A stretch of 64,000 nt of DNA from Rubrobacter_A sp965214435 (GCA_965214435.1 OZ243960.1:992001-1056000); one strand, 5' to 3'. Shown: positions 52,452 to 60,910, counted from the stretch's first letter. The notes: a model not told the origin generated them from the sequence alone. Translations and numbers: made by a program.

Positions 52452-52649
52452 TTGGAAGAGCGAAAAACAGACGCCGAGGTAGCGCTAGAGTTGATGCGGC
52501 TGGTCCTGGAACAGGCCGGGAGTCGCCGGCTGTCCCCGACCCGGACCCTCGCCCTCTACCACCTCTGCAAAGAGGCCGTGGCCTACACCCCGGAGGGAGC
52601 GGTGACCGCCGAGTACCTCGAAGAGAACCTCAAGAGGTTGCTCCAGTAG
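52452..52649 (+). CDS. Small helical hypothetical protein
   Basis: 65 residues from TTG 52452, preceded at 5 nt by GAGAGG; an ATG at 52407 has no ribosome binding site and overlaps a TACAAT promoter-like hexamer (52403-52408). The sequence is mostly two or three helices (VALELMRLVLEQAG, TLALYHLCKEAVAY, EYLEENLKRLL). Stop overlaps the next gene's GTG by one base, so the two are coupled. Function unknown. Confidence 0.6.
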   Translation: MEERKTDAEVALELMRLVLEQAGSRRLSPTRTLALYHLCKEAVAYTPEGAVTAEYLEENLKRLLQ

Positions 52650-53308
52650 TGCCCGGTGATGCTCCAGGAACACCGCGTCTGACGATGAAGAAGCTAACTC
52701 AGTATCTACTAATTCTGGCAGCAGTCGCAGCGTTGGCCGGTTTCTTGCGGCAGCGGCGCCGGCCGATACCGCTCCCGCCGGGACTCTCGTTCGTGCTGGA
52801 GAACCCGCTTACCAACGCGGTGATCGGGGAGCGGCGCCTGATCTCACAGTTCCGCCTCGCCCCCGGTATGCGGGTCCTCGACGCTGGCTGTGGGCCGGGC
52901 CGCCTAACGGTTCCCACCGCCCGGGCCGTCGCCCCCGGTGGTGAAGTCGTCGCCCTCGACGGCCAGCCGGAGATGCTGGACCGGTTAAGGCGGCGACTCG
53001 CGGCGGAGGGAATCACCAACGTCCGTCCCGTGCGGGGCACGCTGGGCGAGGTAAAGCTTCCCGAAGAGAGCTTCGACCGGGTACTACTCGTAATGGTGCT
53101 CGGCGAAGTGCGGGGGCGGGACGCGGCGCTCCGGGAGATACGGCGCTCCCTCAAGCCCGGCGGCCTTCTGTGTATCGCCGAGGCTCTCGGCGACCCCGAC
53201 TACCACCGGCCCTCGACCGTGCGCCGGGAGGCTGAGTCCGCGGGGTTCCACTTCGTCGAACGGCGCGGCGGACCACTGGTTTTCACCATGAGCTTTACGA
53301 GGCACTGA
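52649..53308 (+). CDS. Membrane-anchored class I methyltransferase
   Basis: 219 residues from GTG 52649 (coupled to the previous stop); ATG 52685 is an alternative that keeps the helix. An N-terminal hydrophobic helix (about 17-30) is followed by a SAM-binding domain: VLDAGCGPGRLTVPTARAV (motif I), VVALDGQPEML and FDRVLLVMVLGEV, then LKPGGLLCIAEAL. Resembles UbiE/MenG-like methyltransferases, but no quinone gene is near. Confidence 0.82.
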   Translation: MPGDAPGTPRLTMKKLTQYLLILAAVAALAGFLRQRRRPIPLPPGLSFVLENPLTNAVIGERRLISQFRLAPGMRVLDAGCGPGRLTVPTARAVAPGGEVVALDGQPEMLDRLRRRLAAEGITNVRPVRGTLGEVKLPEESFDRVLLVMVLGEVRGRDAALREIRRSLKPGGLLCIAEALGDPDYHRPSTVRREAESAGFHFVERRGGPLVFTMSFTRH

Positions 53309-53320
53309 CCCCAGAAGCTC

Positions 53321-53713
53321 TTAGCGCCCGAAAAGCCTCCGTAGTAATCCTCTCGGCTTCTCCGGAGGCTTTTCGGAACCAGCGGCGGCGCGGTTTTTCA
53401 GAAGGTCTATGAGGATCTCGCGGTAGAGTACCTGCACCTCCATTCCTCCTTCGAGACGTTCGGGTGGAGGGCTCAAGGCCACGTACTCGACCTCCTCGCC
53501 CTGATATTCGAGAAGCTCTACCAGACGCTCCGCCGACACCTCCTCGGTCCGCCAGTCCTCGCCGAAGTCTCCCGTGGATTCGAGAAATTCTTCCGCCTCA
53601 TCTACGGAGTCAAAGAGCGGTATCGCTTCCCCATCGTCCATCACGAGCGCCAGAAGCTCATCCTCGGTCTCCGGGCCGCCGATGATCACCACGTGGTTAG
53701 CGAAAGCATCCAT
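53321..53713 (-). CDS. Hypothetical acidic protein
   Basis: 130 residues. Residues 1-90 are an acidic alpha/beta-looking region (VVIIGGPETEDELLALVMD, DSVDEAEEFLESTGDF); the end is basic (PEKPRGLLRRLFGR). No recognised family. Start is leaderless (TAGAGT 6 nt upstream). Confidence 0.55.
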   Translation of the reverse strand: MDAFANHVVIIGGPETEDELLALVMDDGEAIPLFDSVDEAEEFLESTGDFGEDWRTEEVSAERLVELLEYQGEEVEYVALSPPPERLEGGMEVQVLYREILIDLLKNRAAAGSEKPPEKPRGLLRRLFGR

Positions 53714-53719
53714 AACTAG

Positions 53720-53725
53720 ACTCTA
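53720..53725 (-). promoter_or_regulatory. -10-like TAGAGT, 6 nt before the 53713 start
   Basis: Minus strand TAGAGT-CTAGTT-ATG. Same spacing as ybdK and ligA. Confidence 0.5.
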
Positions 53726-53814
53726 CTAGATGGCCGCCGTTAGAGCTTCGAGTCTGCTGGTAATGATCTATTACACTTACTGTGCCTCTTTTAACATAAT
53801 TCCTGCCCAGGAAC

Positions 53815-53820
53815 TAGAAT
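53815..53820 (+). promoter_or_regulatory. -10-like TAGAAT upstream of the Clp_N-domain gene
   Basis: TAGAAT followed by GGTGGGC and GTG 53828, the start of a short frame that overlaps the Clp_N gene start. The surrounding CTAGAATGGTGG is also found at 25181. Confidence 0.5.
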
Positions 53821-53827
53821 GGTGGGC

Positions 53828-53923
53828 GTGATGCGGAGGTTCTTAAAGCGGTCGCTTGGCTGTCTTTACTCTTGCGACTTCGCCACAGGAGGTTACCCGG
53901 AGAGCACGTGTTCGACTCGTTAA
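53828..53923 (+). CDS. Possible leaderless leader peptide upstream of the Clp_N gene
   Basis: 31 codons from GTG (ATG next), 7 nt after TAGAAT, ending at TAA 53921-53923 inside the Clp_N coding region. Contains three Cys and a basic start (MRRFLKRS). No known similarity. The overlap would let its translation control the downstream start at 53908. Confidence 0.35.
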   Translation: MMRRFLKRSLGCLYSCDFATGGYPESTCSTR

Positions 53924-54858
53924 CAGAGCAGTCTTATAGGGCGCAGGATCTGGCGCTTGAGGAGGCCGAACTTCTGAACAGCCCTCAAGCGGGTGCCGAC
54001 CATCTGCTCTTGGGACTCCTCGGCGTGGAGGGTACAGTTGCGTGTTTACTCAACGAGGCCGGGATCACGCTCTCCGGAGCCCGGACGCGCCTGGAAGAGC
54101 CCGTCAGGCCCGATTACAGCCGCGGGGTTATGGACCCGCTAGAGTTGGCGGTGCGTGAAGCGATGAGTTATGGACACGACTACGTCGGCACAGGGCACCT
54201 GCTTTTAGGGTTGGTTTCCGCGCGGCTGGCCGACCAGTCGGCGGTGCGGTTGCTGGTCGCTCTGGGTAAGGAGCCGCTGAGGGTCCGGCGGAGAGCTACC
54301 GAACTCATCGGCGGGAAGGACCCGGAACGTCTCGCCCAACCGGCCTCCGTTCGAGCTGAGGCCGCCCGGCTCCGGCGGGAGCGGAGGGAAGACGGTCCGT
54401 ACAGCCCAGCGAACCGGCGGCAGGAACCTTCGGCAACGACCCTCTGCAGGGTTATCGGTATAGGTCTAAAACAAAGCCGCTCGGAGTTAACCGTAGCTTT
54501 GACATCGCTGGAGATCTACGAACGCGTCGGCGGAATGGACCACGATATTACTGACGGAGGCGTGCTGAGTTACCTGGTCTCCCACGACGGACTAGCTATG
54601 CTGCCCCGCCTGGAGCTAGAGGTGCGCGACCGCCGGGGACGCCGCTACGAGGTAGCAAAGTTCCTCGGCGGTAGTGGTGCTGGAGGCGATGCCCGGGGTT
54701 CACTGCTCCTTGGCGGTCCCTTCGGTGTTGGCGAGCCCTTTGGCGAAGAAGTGGGGGAGATCACCGTGGAGATCCAGCGGGTAGTCGAAGATAGCACCCG
54801 CCTCGACGAAACCCCGCAGGTCTGGGAAGGATCGTGGGTTTTCCACGTCTCCTTGTAG
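53908..54858 (+). CDS. Clp N-terminal-domain protein with unknown C-terminal half
   Basis: 316 residues from GTG 53908 (CGGAGA at 6 nt). Residues 1-~140 are two Clp_N repeats (ALEEAELLNSPQAGADHLLLGLLG and VREAMSYGHDYVGTGHLLLG), the substrate-binding domain of ClpA/ClpC. No AAA+ module follows; instead a ~150-residue beta-rich region begins near residue 180 (LCRVIGIGLKQSRSELTVAL...). Stand-alone Clp_N proteins may act as adaptors. The C-terminal fold is not recognised. Confidence 0.82.
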   Translation: MFDSLTEQSYRAQDLALEEAELLNSPQAGADHLLLGLLGVEGTVACLLNEAGITLSGARTRLEEPVRPDYSRGVMDPLELAVREAMSYGHDYVGTGHLLLGLVSARLADQSAVRLLVALGKEPLRVRRRATELIGGKDPERLAQPASVRAEAARLRRERREDGPYSPANRRQEPSATTLCRVIGIGLKQSRSELTVALTSLEIYERVGGMDHDITDGGVLSYLVSHDGLAMLPRLELEVRDRRGRRYEVAKFLGGSGAGGDARGSLLLGGPFGVGEPFGEEVGEITVEIQRVVEDSTRLDETPQVWEGSWVFHVSL

Positions 54859-55004
54859 AGCGGCTCCGGTAGGAAAACTCCCGTCATGTTAAACGGAATA
54901 GAATAGATGCCGGTCCTTACAGAGACGCTGGGGCAGAGAGTGGATCCACGATCCGTTTCGGAAGTCTCTGGATAACGTCCGGTTTGCTTTTATGGGAGGT
55001 TGAT

Positions 55005-55193
55005 ATGGGTGGTAGTCCGACGGAGTACGCTATAAAACAGGTCGGCGACCGGTACTACCCGGTGATCATGGACCGGGAGGCTGGCGGACACTACGAGATC
55101 CAGAACCCCATGACCGGCGGCACCCTGAGCTACAACAACCCTGAAGCCGCCGAAGCTTATATACAGCGGGCTCGCGAGAAAGAAAAAGGCTGA
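55005..55193 (+). CDS. Small hypothetical protein
   Basis: 62 residues from ATG 55005 behind GGGAGGT. Short beta-rich sequence (YAIKQVGDRYYPVIMD, GGHYEIQNPMTGGTLSYNN) with a charged helical end. No family recognised. It ends 21 bp before the 3' end of the convergent ligA. Confidence 0.55.
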   Translation: MGGSPTEYAIKQVGDRYYPVIMDREAGGHYEIQNPMTGGTLSYNNPEAAEAYIQRAREKEKG

Positions 55194-55214
55194 GAGCTGG
55201 CCCAGAAATTTGTT

Positions 55215-57209
55215 TCAGGCGAGAAGGTCCTCGAAACCTCTCTCGTCCAGGACGGGGACACCTAGAGATTCCGCCTTGTCCAGCTTTGAGCCGGAGTCCT
55301 CTCCGGCAAGTATGTAGTCTGTGTTCTTGCTGACCGAAGAGGTGAAGGTGCCGCCGGCTTCCTCAAGACGCTCCACGAAGTAGCTGCGCGACCGGCTCAG
55401 GGTGCCGGTTATGACGACCCGCCTGCCCGCGAGCGGCCCTTCGGGACCGGAGACCCCGGTGCTTTGGAAGTCGAGACCCAGCTTTATTAACCGCTCCACG
55501 AGGTTCCGGTTGTATTCCAGCGCGAAGTACTCGACGACCGCCCGGGCGACGACCTCCCCAATACCGTCTATCTCGGTGAGCTTTCCAGGCTCGACGCCTT
55601 GCAGCAGGTCCTCGCCGCCGAAGCGCTCCGCTATTAGCTCCGCCGTCACGTTGCCGACGTGCCGGATGCCCAAAGAGTAGAGCACGCGGGGAAACGGGCG
55701 TTCCTTACTCTGTTCAATGGCGGTCACCAGGTTCTCGGCGCTTTTTTCGGCAAAGCCTTCGAGGGGGACGAGTTGCTCGGGACGGAGGAGGTAGATGTCG
55801 GCGACGTCTTGGATCAGGCCGAGGTCAAAGAGCCGGGTAGCCAGCTTCTCGCCCAAGCCCTCAATGTCCATGGCCGCCTTGGTCGCGAAGTGGATGATGT
55901 GCTCCAGAGTCTGCGCCGGACAGCGGGCGTTTACGCAGCGGGTCACGGCTTCTCCCTCGGGCCGGGACACCGGCTCGCCGCAAACGGGACACCTTTGCGG
56001 CATCTCGAAAGCCTTCTCGTCGCCGGTGCGGTCGTCGGCGACGGGCCGGACGACCTGCGGGATCACATCCCCCGCCCGCTCGACTACCACGGTGTCTCCG
56101 ACGAGGACACCCTTCTGCTTTACGTAGTCCTCGTTGTGGAGCGTGGCCCGGGAGATGGTCACGCCCCCGACGTTTACCGGCGAGAGCACCGCCTGCGGTG
56201 TGAGAGCCCCGGTCCGGCCAACGTGGATAATGATGTCCTCCAGCTTCGTCCGTCCGGCGAGCGGCTCGAACTTGTAAGCTATCGCCCACCGCGGGGCTTT
56301 GGCGACCGTACCCAAAGACTGCTGCTGCTCGCGAGAATCTACCTTTACGACGACGCCGTCGATCTGATACCCGACCGACTCCCGATTTTCGGCCCACCGC
56401 CGGCACTCCTCAACGACGGACTCTATGTCCTCGTGCACCTCGTAGGGGTTTACCCGCAGCCCGTAGCTTTTTAGGGCGTCGAGCATCGCGGAGTGACTTT
56501 TGTAGCGGTCGCCGCCCTCGCCGGTCCCGTAGCAGAGCATCGTGAGCGGCCGCCCGGCGGTGATCCTGGGGTCTAGCTGCCGGAGGGAGCCGGCCGCCAG
56601 GTTCCGCGGGTTCGCGAAGGCTTTCTTGCCCTCCGACTCTAACTTACGGTTCAGTTCCTCGAACTCCGGGAGCGGTATGTACACCTCGCCACGGGCTTCT
56701 ATTACCGGCGGCGGCTCCCCGGAGAGTTTGTCCGGGATGGAGCGGACCGTACGAAGGTTCGCCGTAACGTCCTCGCCGACCGTCCCGTTGCCCCTCGTAG
56801 CGCCCCGGACAAAGGACCCCTCTTCGTAGCGCAGCGAGACCGCGAGGCCGTCTATCTTGAGTTCGGTGACGTAGCGGGGCTCTCTTTCGGGGCCGAGCAG
56901 CCGCCGGACGCGGGCGTCCCACTCGTGGAGGTCTTCCAGCTTGCGGGCGTTACCTAAAGAGAGCATCGGGACCGCATGGCGGACCTCCTCAAACCCTTCG
57001 AGCGGTTCGTCGCCGACGCGTTGGGTAGGGGAGTCGGGGGTTAGAAGCTCCGGGTGGGCGGCTTCCAGGCTTTCCAGTTCCTGGTAGAGAGCGTCGTACT
57101 CGGAGTCGGGGATCTCGGGCTTATCTTCTATGTGGTAGAGGCGGTTGTGGTACCGGACCTCTTCCCGCAACTTCTCGACGCGTTTCCGGGTGTCTTCTAT
57201 GCCTGCCAC
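55215..57209 (-). CDS. ligA: NAD-dependent DNA ligase
   Basis: 664 residues, family length. The adenylated lysine is in TELKIDGLAVSL; other blocks include EARGEVYIP and GVVVKVDS. The zinc finger is CPVCGEPVSRPEGEAVTRC with CPAQ; HhH motifs (IDGIGEVVA) and a C-terminal BRCT domain (GRRVVITGTLSRSR) complete it. Joins nicks in replication and repair. GTG start 6 nt after TATAAT, so transcription should be leaderless. Confidence 0.97.
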   Translation of the reverse strand: MAGIEDTRKRVEKLREEVRYHNRLYHIEDKPEIPDSEYDALYQELESLEAAHPELLTPDSPTQRVGDEPLEGFEEVRHAVPMLSLGNARKLEDLHEWDARVRRLLGPEREPRYVTELKIDGLAVSLRYEEGSFVRGATRGNGTVGEDVTANLRTVRSIPDKLSGEPPPVIEARGEVYIPLPEFEELNRKLESEGKKAFANPRNLAAGSLRQLDPRITAGRPLTMLCYGTGEGGDRYKSHSAMLDALKSYGLRVNPYEVHEDIESVVEECRRWAENRESVGYQIDGVVVKVDSREQQQSLGTVAKAPRWAIAYKFEPLAGRTKLEDIIIHVGRTGALTPQAVLSPVNVGGVTISRATLHNEDYVKQKGVLVGDTVVVERAGDVIPQVVRPVADDRTGDEKAFEMPQRCPVCGEPVSRPEGEAVTRCVNARCPAQTLEHIIHFATKAAMDIEGLGEKLATRLFDLGLIQDVADIYLLRPEQLVPLEGFAEKSAENLVTAIEQSKERPFPRVLYSLGIRHVGNVTAELIAERFGGEDLLQGVEPGKLTEIDGIGEVVARAVVEYFALEYNRNLVERLIKLGLDFQSTGVSGPEGPLAGRRVVITGTLSRSRSYFVERLEEAGGTFTSSVSKNTDYILAGEDSGSKLDKAESLGVPVLDERGFEDLLA

Positions 57210-57215
57210 GCGGAG

Positions 57216-57221
57216 ATTATA
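57216..57221 (-). promoter_or_regulatory. -10 box TATAAT, 6 nt before the ligA start
   Basis: Consensus TATAAT on the minus strand, then CTCCGC and GTG. The strongest of the leaderless promoter candidates. Confidence 0.6.
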
Positions 57222-57252
57222 CGCAACTGCCGACGGACCTTGCGGCCTGATC

Positions 57253-57258
57253 TAAACT
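57253..57258 (+). promoter_or_regulatory. -10-like TAAACT, 6 nt before the 57265 start
   Basis: Divergent from the ligA promoter, 32 bp away. Confidence 0.4.
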
Positions 57259-57264
57259 ACCGTT

Positions 57265-57639
57265 ATGGAACAGGGACCCGAGCGAAAAGACCTTCAGGAA
57301 CTTGCCGACTTCGAGCGGTCACTCGACGAGGAGGTGGCGGTCTCGGCAGAGTACGGTCTCTCCCTGACGCTCCTTACCGCGAGGATTGAGGACGGCTGGA
57401 CGGCGGAAGCCACCCGCCGCGCCCTCGATACCCTGCGTGTGGCAGACCTCGTTGCTCAGCAGAGTCCACAGGACATTGTCGCCGCCCTGCCGAATACCGC
57501 CACGGACACCGCCCGGGCAGCCGAGGAGCGGCTACGCGAGGCCGTGCCGGAAGCTATTACCTGGAAGACGCCGTGGGCGCCGCCGGAAACGGTCGGAGAG
57601 CTTATGGACCGGGCTCGCCGAAGCTCTCCAGGCTCTTAG
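57265..57639 (+). CDS. Small protein with degenerate GGDEF-like region
   Basis: 124 residues. The middle (LTLLTARIEDGW, then RVADLVAQQSPQDIVAALPN) follows the order of the second half of a GGDEF domain (ADLVAR-GGDEF-AVLLPN), but the GGDEF motif itself is replaced by SPQDI, so it cannot make c-di-GMP. A C-terminal helix follows. May be a degenerate signalling domain or an unrelated nucleotide-cyclase-like fold. Confidence 0.6.
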   Translation: MEQGPERKDLQELADFERSLDEEVAVSAEYGLSLTLLTARIEDGWTAEATRRALDTLRVADLVAQQSPQDIVAALPNTATDTARAAEERLREAVPEAITWKTPWAPPETVGELMDRARRSSPGS

Positions 57640-57649
57640 CGCACTCTTT

Positions 57650-58123
57650 TTAGCTCTTCAAGGGCCACTGGAGCGGCTCGCCGCTGCCGTCTTCGGCGGC
57701 GTAGTCGAGCCCTTCGGGGGCCAGATCCCGGATAACCGCTATGGCGTACGGACGGGTCAGGACCTGGGGTACCATCTGATCCCGGCCAGGCTCCTCTACG
57801 GTGACCCGGACTGTCACCCGGTCTCCGACTTTCCGCGCGGACACGACCTCCACGGTATAGCCGCCGGTCGGCCGCTCTCCCGCACCCGCGAGTACGTAGA
57901 CGCCTTCTCCGGCTTCCGGCACCTCCACACCGGTCTTTGCCGCCAGCCCGGACGCGGAAGACGCTACTACCACCCGCTCTTCCTCCGCTCCCCGCTCGCC
58001 GGAGATCAACCCTTCGACCTTCAGAGTCCGGGAGGTATTCCGGTCGGTCGTTTCTCCGGAAGGTTCCGTCGAACACCCGGCGAGTAGCAGGAAGATCGCC
58101 AATAGAAAGATCAAGCTTCTCAT
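57650..58123 (-). CDS. Lipoprotein with PrcB_C-like domain
   Basis: 157 residues. Signal peptide with lipobox LLAGCSTE (Cys17 lipidated). The C-terminal ~80 residues contain RPTGGYTVEVVSARKVGDRV and RDQMVPQVLTRPYAIAVI, matching the PrcB C-terminal domain found in protease-complex partners and related lipoproteins. Cell-surface role likely; partner unknown. TAGTAT lies 6 nt before the start. Confidence 0.78.
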   Translation of the reverse strand: MRSLIFLLAIFLLLAGCSTEPSGETTDRNTSRTLKVEGLISGERGAEEERVVVASSASGLAAKTGVEVPEAGEGVYVLAGAGERPTGGYTVEVVSARKVGDRVTVRVTVEEPGRDQMVPQVLTRPYAIAVIRDLAPEGLDYAAEDGSGEPLQWPLKS

Positions 58124-58129
58124 AAACGC

Positions 58130-58135
58130 ATACTA
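58130..58135 (-). promoter_or_regulatory. -10-like TAGTAT, 6 nt before the PrcB_C lipoprotein start
   Basis: Minus strand TAGTAT-GCGTTT-ATG (58123). Confidence 0.45.
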
Positions 58136-58238
58136 CTCTAATACGGAGCATAAAAGTCTTCTACTGTTGGGTCCGGCCGCCGCGTCCTCGCGCCGGGTGT
58201 TTACTGTGGGGCGAAACGCCGGTAAACTGCGCGGCGTT

Positions 58239-58964
58239 ATGAAAAGTCACAGCTTTATCAAGCCGCTGCCGTTTGTAATCCTACTACTGTCGCTAACCTT
58301 GCTTATTGCCGGATGCTCCGAGGAGACCGGGTCTGGAGACCAGGATTCTACCGCCGCTGCAGAAACGAAGTCACCTGCGGAGACTACCGCGGCACCCGAG
58401 CAGACGGTCTCCGAAAAACCGGCTACCGGGGAGTCGACTACCGAAGAATCTCGGGTACAACCTCCGCCGCCCGAAGAGACGGCGGGTGAGGCTGCGTCAT
58501 CACCGGAGGAGGGCACCGAAGAGGTCCCGGCTCTGTCCGGAGTTGAGGAGGCGACGCGGGTGGCCTCCGAGCGGAACGAGGATGCACAGTTCTACTCGAT
58601 AACCGGTAGACCGGTAACCGCCGAGGGCCGTTCGGCCGGCTGGGCTTACTCTTTTGTATCCGAATCGGCCGGGGAGCTAGTGACGGTCGGGGTTACGGAC
58701 GGTCAGGCCCAGATAGTGAACGTCGCCCCGCAGCCGCCGACGGTGATTCAGCAGGTTTCCAGCAACGTCCTGCCACCCGTCGATCAACTCGTGGATAGCA
58801 CGGGGGCCGTCGAGCAGGCCGCGGAGTTCCAGAGCTATATGCAGCAGAATCCCGGAGCCCGGTCATCCGCGGGCCTCGACGCCGCTTCCACGGGAGAGCC
58901 GGAGTGGTTCTTGATCGTCGGTGAGGCCGGATTGCAGGAGAGGGTGAGCGCCACAGCGCAGTAG
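58239..58964 (+). CDS. Lipoprotein with Thr/Glu/Pro-rich linker
   Basis: 241 residues from ATG 58239; the longer frame from 58167 lacks a signal. Lipobox LIAGCSEE. Residues about 30-110 are Thr/Glu/Pro/Ala repeats, probably an extended linker; the C-terminal ~130 residues form an unknown globular domain (REDAQFYSITGRPVT is close to SERNEDAQFYSITGRP). No Cys besides the lipobox. Divergent from the previous lipoprotein. Confidence 0.7.
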   Translation: MKSHSFIKPLPFVILLLSLTLLIAGCSEETGSGDQDSTAAAETKSPAETTAAPEQTVSEKPATGESTTEESRVQPPPPEETAGEAASSPEEGTEEVPALSGVEEATRVASERNEDAQFYSITGRPVTAEGRSAGWAYSFVSESAGELVTVGVTDGQAQIVNVAPQPPTVIQQVSSNVLPPVDQLVDSTGAVEQAAEFQSYMQQNPGARSSAGLDAASTGEPEWFLIVGEAGLQERVSATAQ

Positions 58965-59013
58965 GGGTTCCGCCTGCCGGGGTGGTGCCGTGGCGAGTGA
59001 CTCCGGACAGGCG

Positions 59014-59019
59014 TATCAT
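59014..59019 (+). promoter_or_regulatory. -10-like TATCAT, 8 nt before the 59028 start
   Basis: TATCAT, GCCTGAAC, ATG 59028; no ribosome binding site. Confidence 0.45.
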
Positions 59020-59027
59020 GCCTGAAC

Positions 59028-60032
59028 ATGAGCGAGCGTTACCAAGGATCGGCCCGGATACTGAAAAGCCTCGTTCTGTTGTACCTGTTGTTCTTCGGTG
59101 CGGCGCTGGTGCTGGTGCACGGCGAGGCGTACGCTCCGGGGGTTTCGTTCGTGATCTTGTACCTGATCTCCTCCGTGGTGCTTACGGGTGCGCTCGCGTT
59201 GCTAGTATTGCCGGGCGAACAGTTCAGCGAACTCTTCTGCACCGTGGCTTACCTGTCTTGCGCGGTGCTTATAGCCCCGGTGATCTTCTTTACCGGGGCG
59301 GCTTCCAGCGAGCTGTACGTGCTGTACTTCCCGCTCCTCGTGGCCCCGGCTCTCGATGCCGGAGTTTCGCGGCGTGCCGGGCTGGTGATCGTCGCGGCGG
59401 TCTTTGTCGGCTACACGCTGGCGGTGCTGCCGGATGTCCTGGGCGGCTTCGCGGGCGACGGCACGTCGGGCACGGTCCTTTTCAGGCTTTCCGCGTTCGT
59501 ACTGGCAGGAATTTTCGGGTTATTTGCCGGGTCGGGGAAATCGTCCGGCCACGCGGAACCGGAAGAAGCCGGCTCGGAGGACATGGGGGACCTCGACGGG
59601 AAAGGGTCTCAGCTTCTGGAGTTGGTGTCCGGGGAAGTCTCCGCGCGTCCGCGGGTACCGGTCGGCGTTGTACTGGTGGATCCAGGCTCCGGGGTAGAAG
59701 ACATGAACGCTTTGCTGGAGCGGGTGCGGGTCCGGATAGGTGAGCCGGTCCCGGTCGGTGAGGAGAAGGTCTTCGGTGTGGTCCTTAGCGGGGCGGACGA
59801 GCGGCGGGCCGAGGGCGCGGCCCGGCGCGCGCTGGTAGCGGCGAGTTCTCAGGGAGCCGGGGACTTTAGCGCGGGGGCGGCGATCTACCCCCAAGACGCC
59901 TCTTCTCCGGAGGGCCTCCTCGGGGCTGCGGCCCGGGCTCTGGAGACGGCCCGGGATAAAGACTCGACAAGCGCCGTGGTCCTCGCCGGAAAGAGCGCCG
60001 CCGGAGATCAGGGCTACCGGGCAACCCGGTGA
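59028..60032 (+). CDS. Membrane protein with degenerate GGDEF-like domain
   Basis: 334 residues. Five or six N-terminal helices (about 10-170) followed by a cytoplasmic region. In that region VGEEKVFGVVLSGADERR stands where GGDEF(A/V)VLLPG would be, and FSAGAAIYPQDASSPEGLLGAAARAL matches the C-terminal GGDEF block (SIGVAVYPxDA...L-x-x-A-D-x-AL). The catalytic GGDEF is lost, so it is likely a sensor without cyclase activity. It is 87 bp before pspA and may be co-expressed with that operon. Confidence 0.72.
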   Translation: MSERYQGSARILKSLVLLYLLFFGAALVLVHGEAYAPGVSFVILYLISSVVLTGALALLVLPGEQFSELFCTVAYLSCAVLIAPVIFFTGAASSELYVLYFPLLVAPALDAGVSRRAGLVIVAAVFVGYTLAVLPDVLGGFAGDGTSGTVLFRLSAFVLAGIFGLFAGSGKSSGHAEPEEAGSEDMGDLDGKGSQLLELVSGEVSARPRVPVGVVLVDPGSGVEDMNALLERVRVRIGEPVPVGEEKVFGVVLSGADERRAEGAARRALVAASSQGAGDFSAGAAIYPQDASSPEGLLGAAARALETARDKDSTSAVVLAGKSAAGDQGYRATR

Positions 60033-60067
60033 AGGATCTCAACGTCGAGACCACTTTGCCCCGGTGC

Positions 60068-60073
60068 TATAAT
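60068..60073 (+). promoter_or_regulatory. -10 box TATAAT upstream of pspA
   Basis: Consensus TATAAT 45 nt before the pspA ATG; no good -35 at 17 nt, so an alternative sigma factor or activator may be used. A GGAGG is present before the gene. Confidence 0.5.
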
Positions 60074-60118
60074 CTGCCCAGCATTCAATGGATCAATTGC
60101 CCGGAGGTCGCGGCGTAA

Positions 60119-60904
60119 ATGGGAAGGTTCACGAGGGCTATACGAGGGTTCTTTGGCAGGTTTCTGTCCGGGGTCGAGGAGCGGAACCCCGAGATACTGC
60201 TGGAGAACGCCGTACAGGACGAGCTGGACAACCTGAAAAAGCTTCAGGTCGCGGCGGCCCGCACGATGGCCTACGAGAAGATGCTGGCCGACGACGCCGC
60301 GGAGAAGCAAAAGGTCGTGGCCGCCAGGGAACGCCAGGCGCGGGAACTCGCGAGCCGGGGCCAGAGGGCGGCGGCCGTGGAGGTCGTCCAGCAGAAGCAG
60401 GAAGCTCAAGAGAGCCTGGTCGGGATCGAGGGCCGTCTTGAAGAAGCCCGGCAGAACTCCCAGGAGATGGAGCGGGCTTTCCGCGACCAGGAGCGCCGGT
60501 ACAACGACACCGTTCGCGAGCGGGCGGCCCTTATGGAGCAGAACCAGCGGGCGCAGGCGCTGCGGTCCGCGAACGAAGCCCGCTCGAACGTCTCCCTGAC
60601 AAACTCCTCAAGAGACTTGGAGAACGCCCGGCAGGCGATCCGGCAGTCTTCCTACGAAGCTGAGGCCGTCGGAGACCTCGGTGGTCCGAGCGAGGTGGAG
60701 CGCCAGATAGAAGCCGCCGAAGTCGACGTAAAGCGTCTCGACGCCGAGCGGGAGTTGGAGATGATGGAGTTGCAAATGGGTATAAGGGACGCGGACTCTC
60801 TGGAGTCCGGCGCGCAGGAAGACCCTCTGGAGCTTGAGGACTACAGTGGGGAGCCCTCCGAGGCCGCGGAGAGCGGCGACGAGGGCAACAGGGGAGAAAG
60901 GTAG
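60119..60904 (+). CDS. pspA: PspA/IM30 (ESCRT-III-like) membrane-stress protein
   Basis: 261 residues. An N-terminal amphipathic helix (GRFTRAIRGFFGRFLSGVEE) is followed by long coiled-coil helices typical of PspA/Vipp1 (LENAVQDELDNLKKLQVAAA, VVAARERQARELASRGQRAA). An extra acidic tail (~40 residues) follows the usual core. PspA polymers bind and mend stressed membranes. First gene of a tight four-gene operon with two unknown coiled-coil proteins and a J-domain protein. Confidence 0.92.
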   Translation: MGRFTRAIRGFFGRFLSGVEERNPEILLENAVQDELDNLKKLQVAAARTMAYEKMLADDAAEKQKVVAARERQARELASRGQRAAAVEVVQQKQEAQESLVGIEGRLEEARQNSQEMERAFRDQERRYNDTVRERAALMEQNQRAQALRSANEARSNVSLTNSSRDLENARQAIRQSSYEAEAVGDLGGPSEVERQIEAAEVDVKRLDAERELEMMELQMGIRDADSLESGAQEDPLELEDYSGEPSEAAESGDEGNRGER

Positions 60905-60910
60905 ATATTC

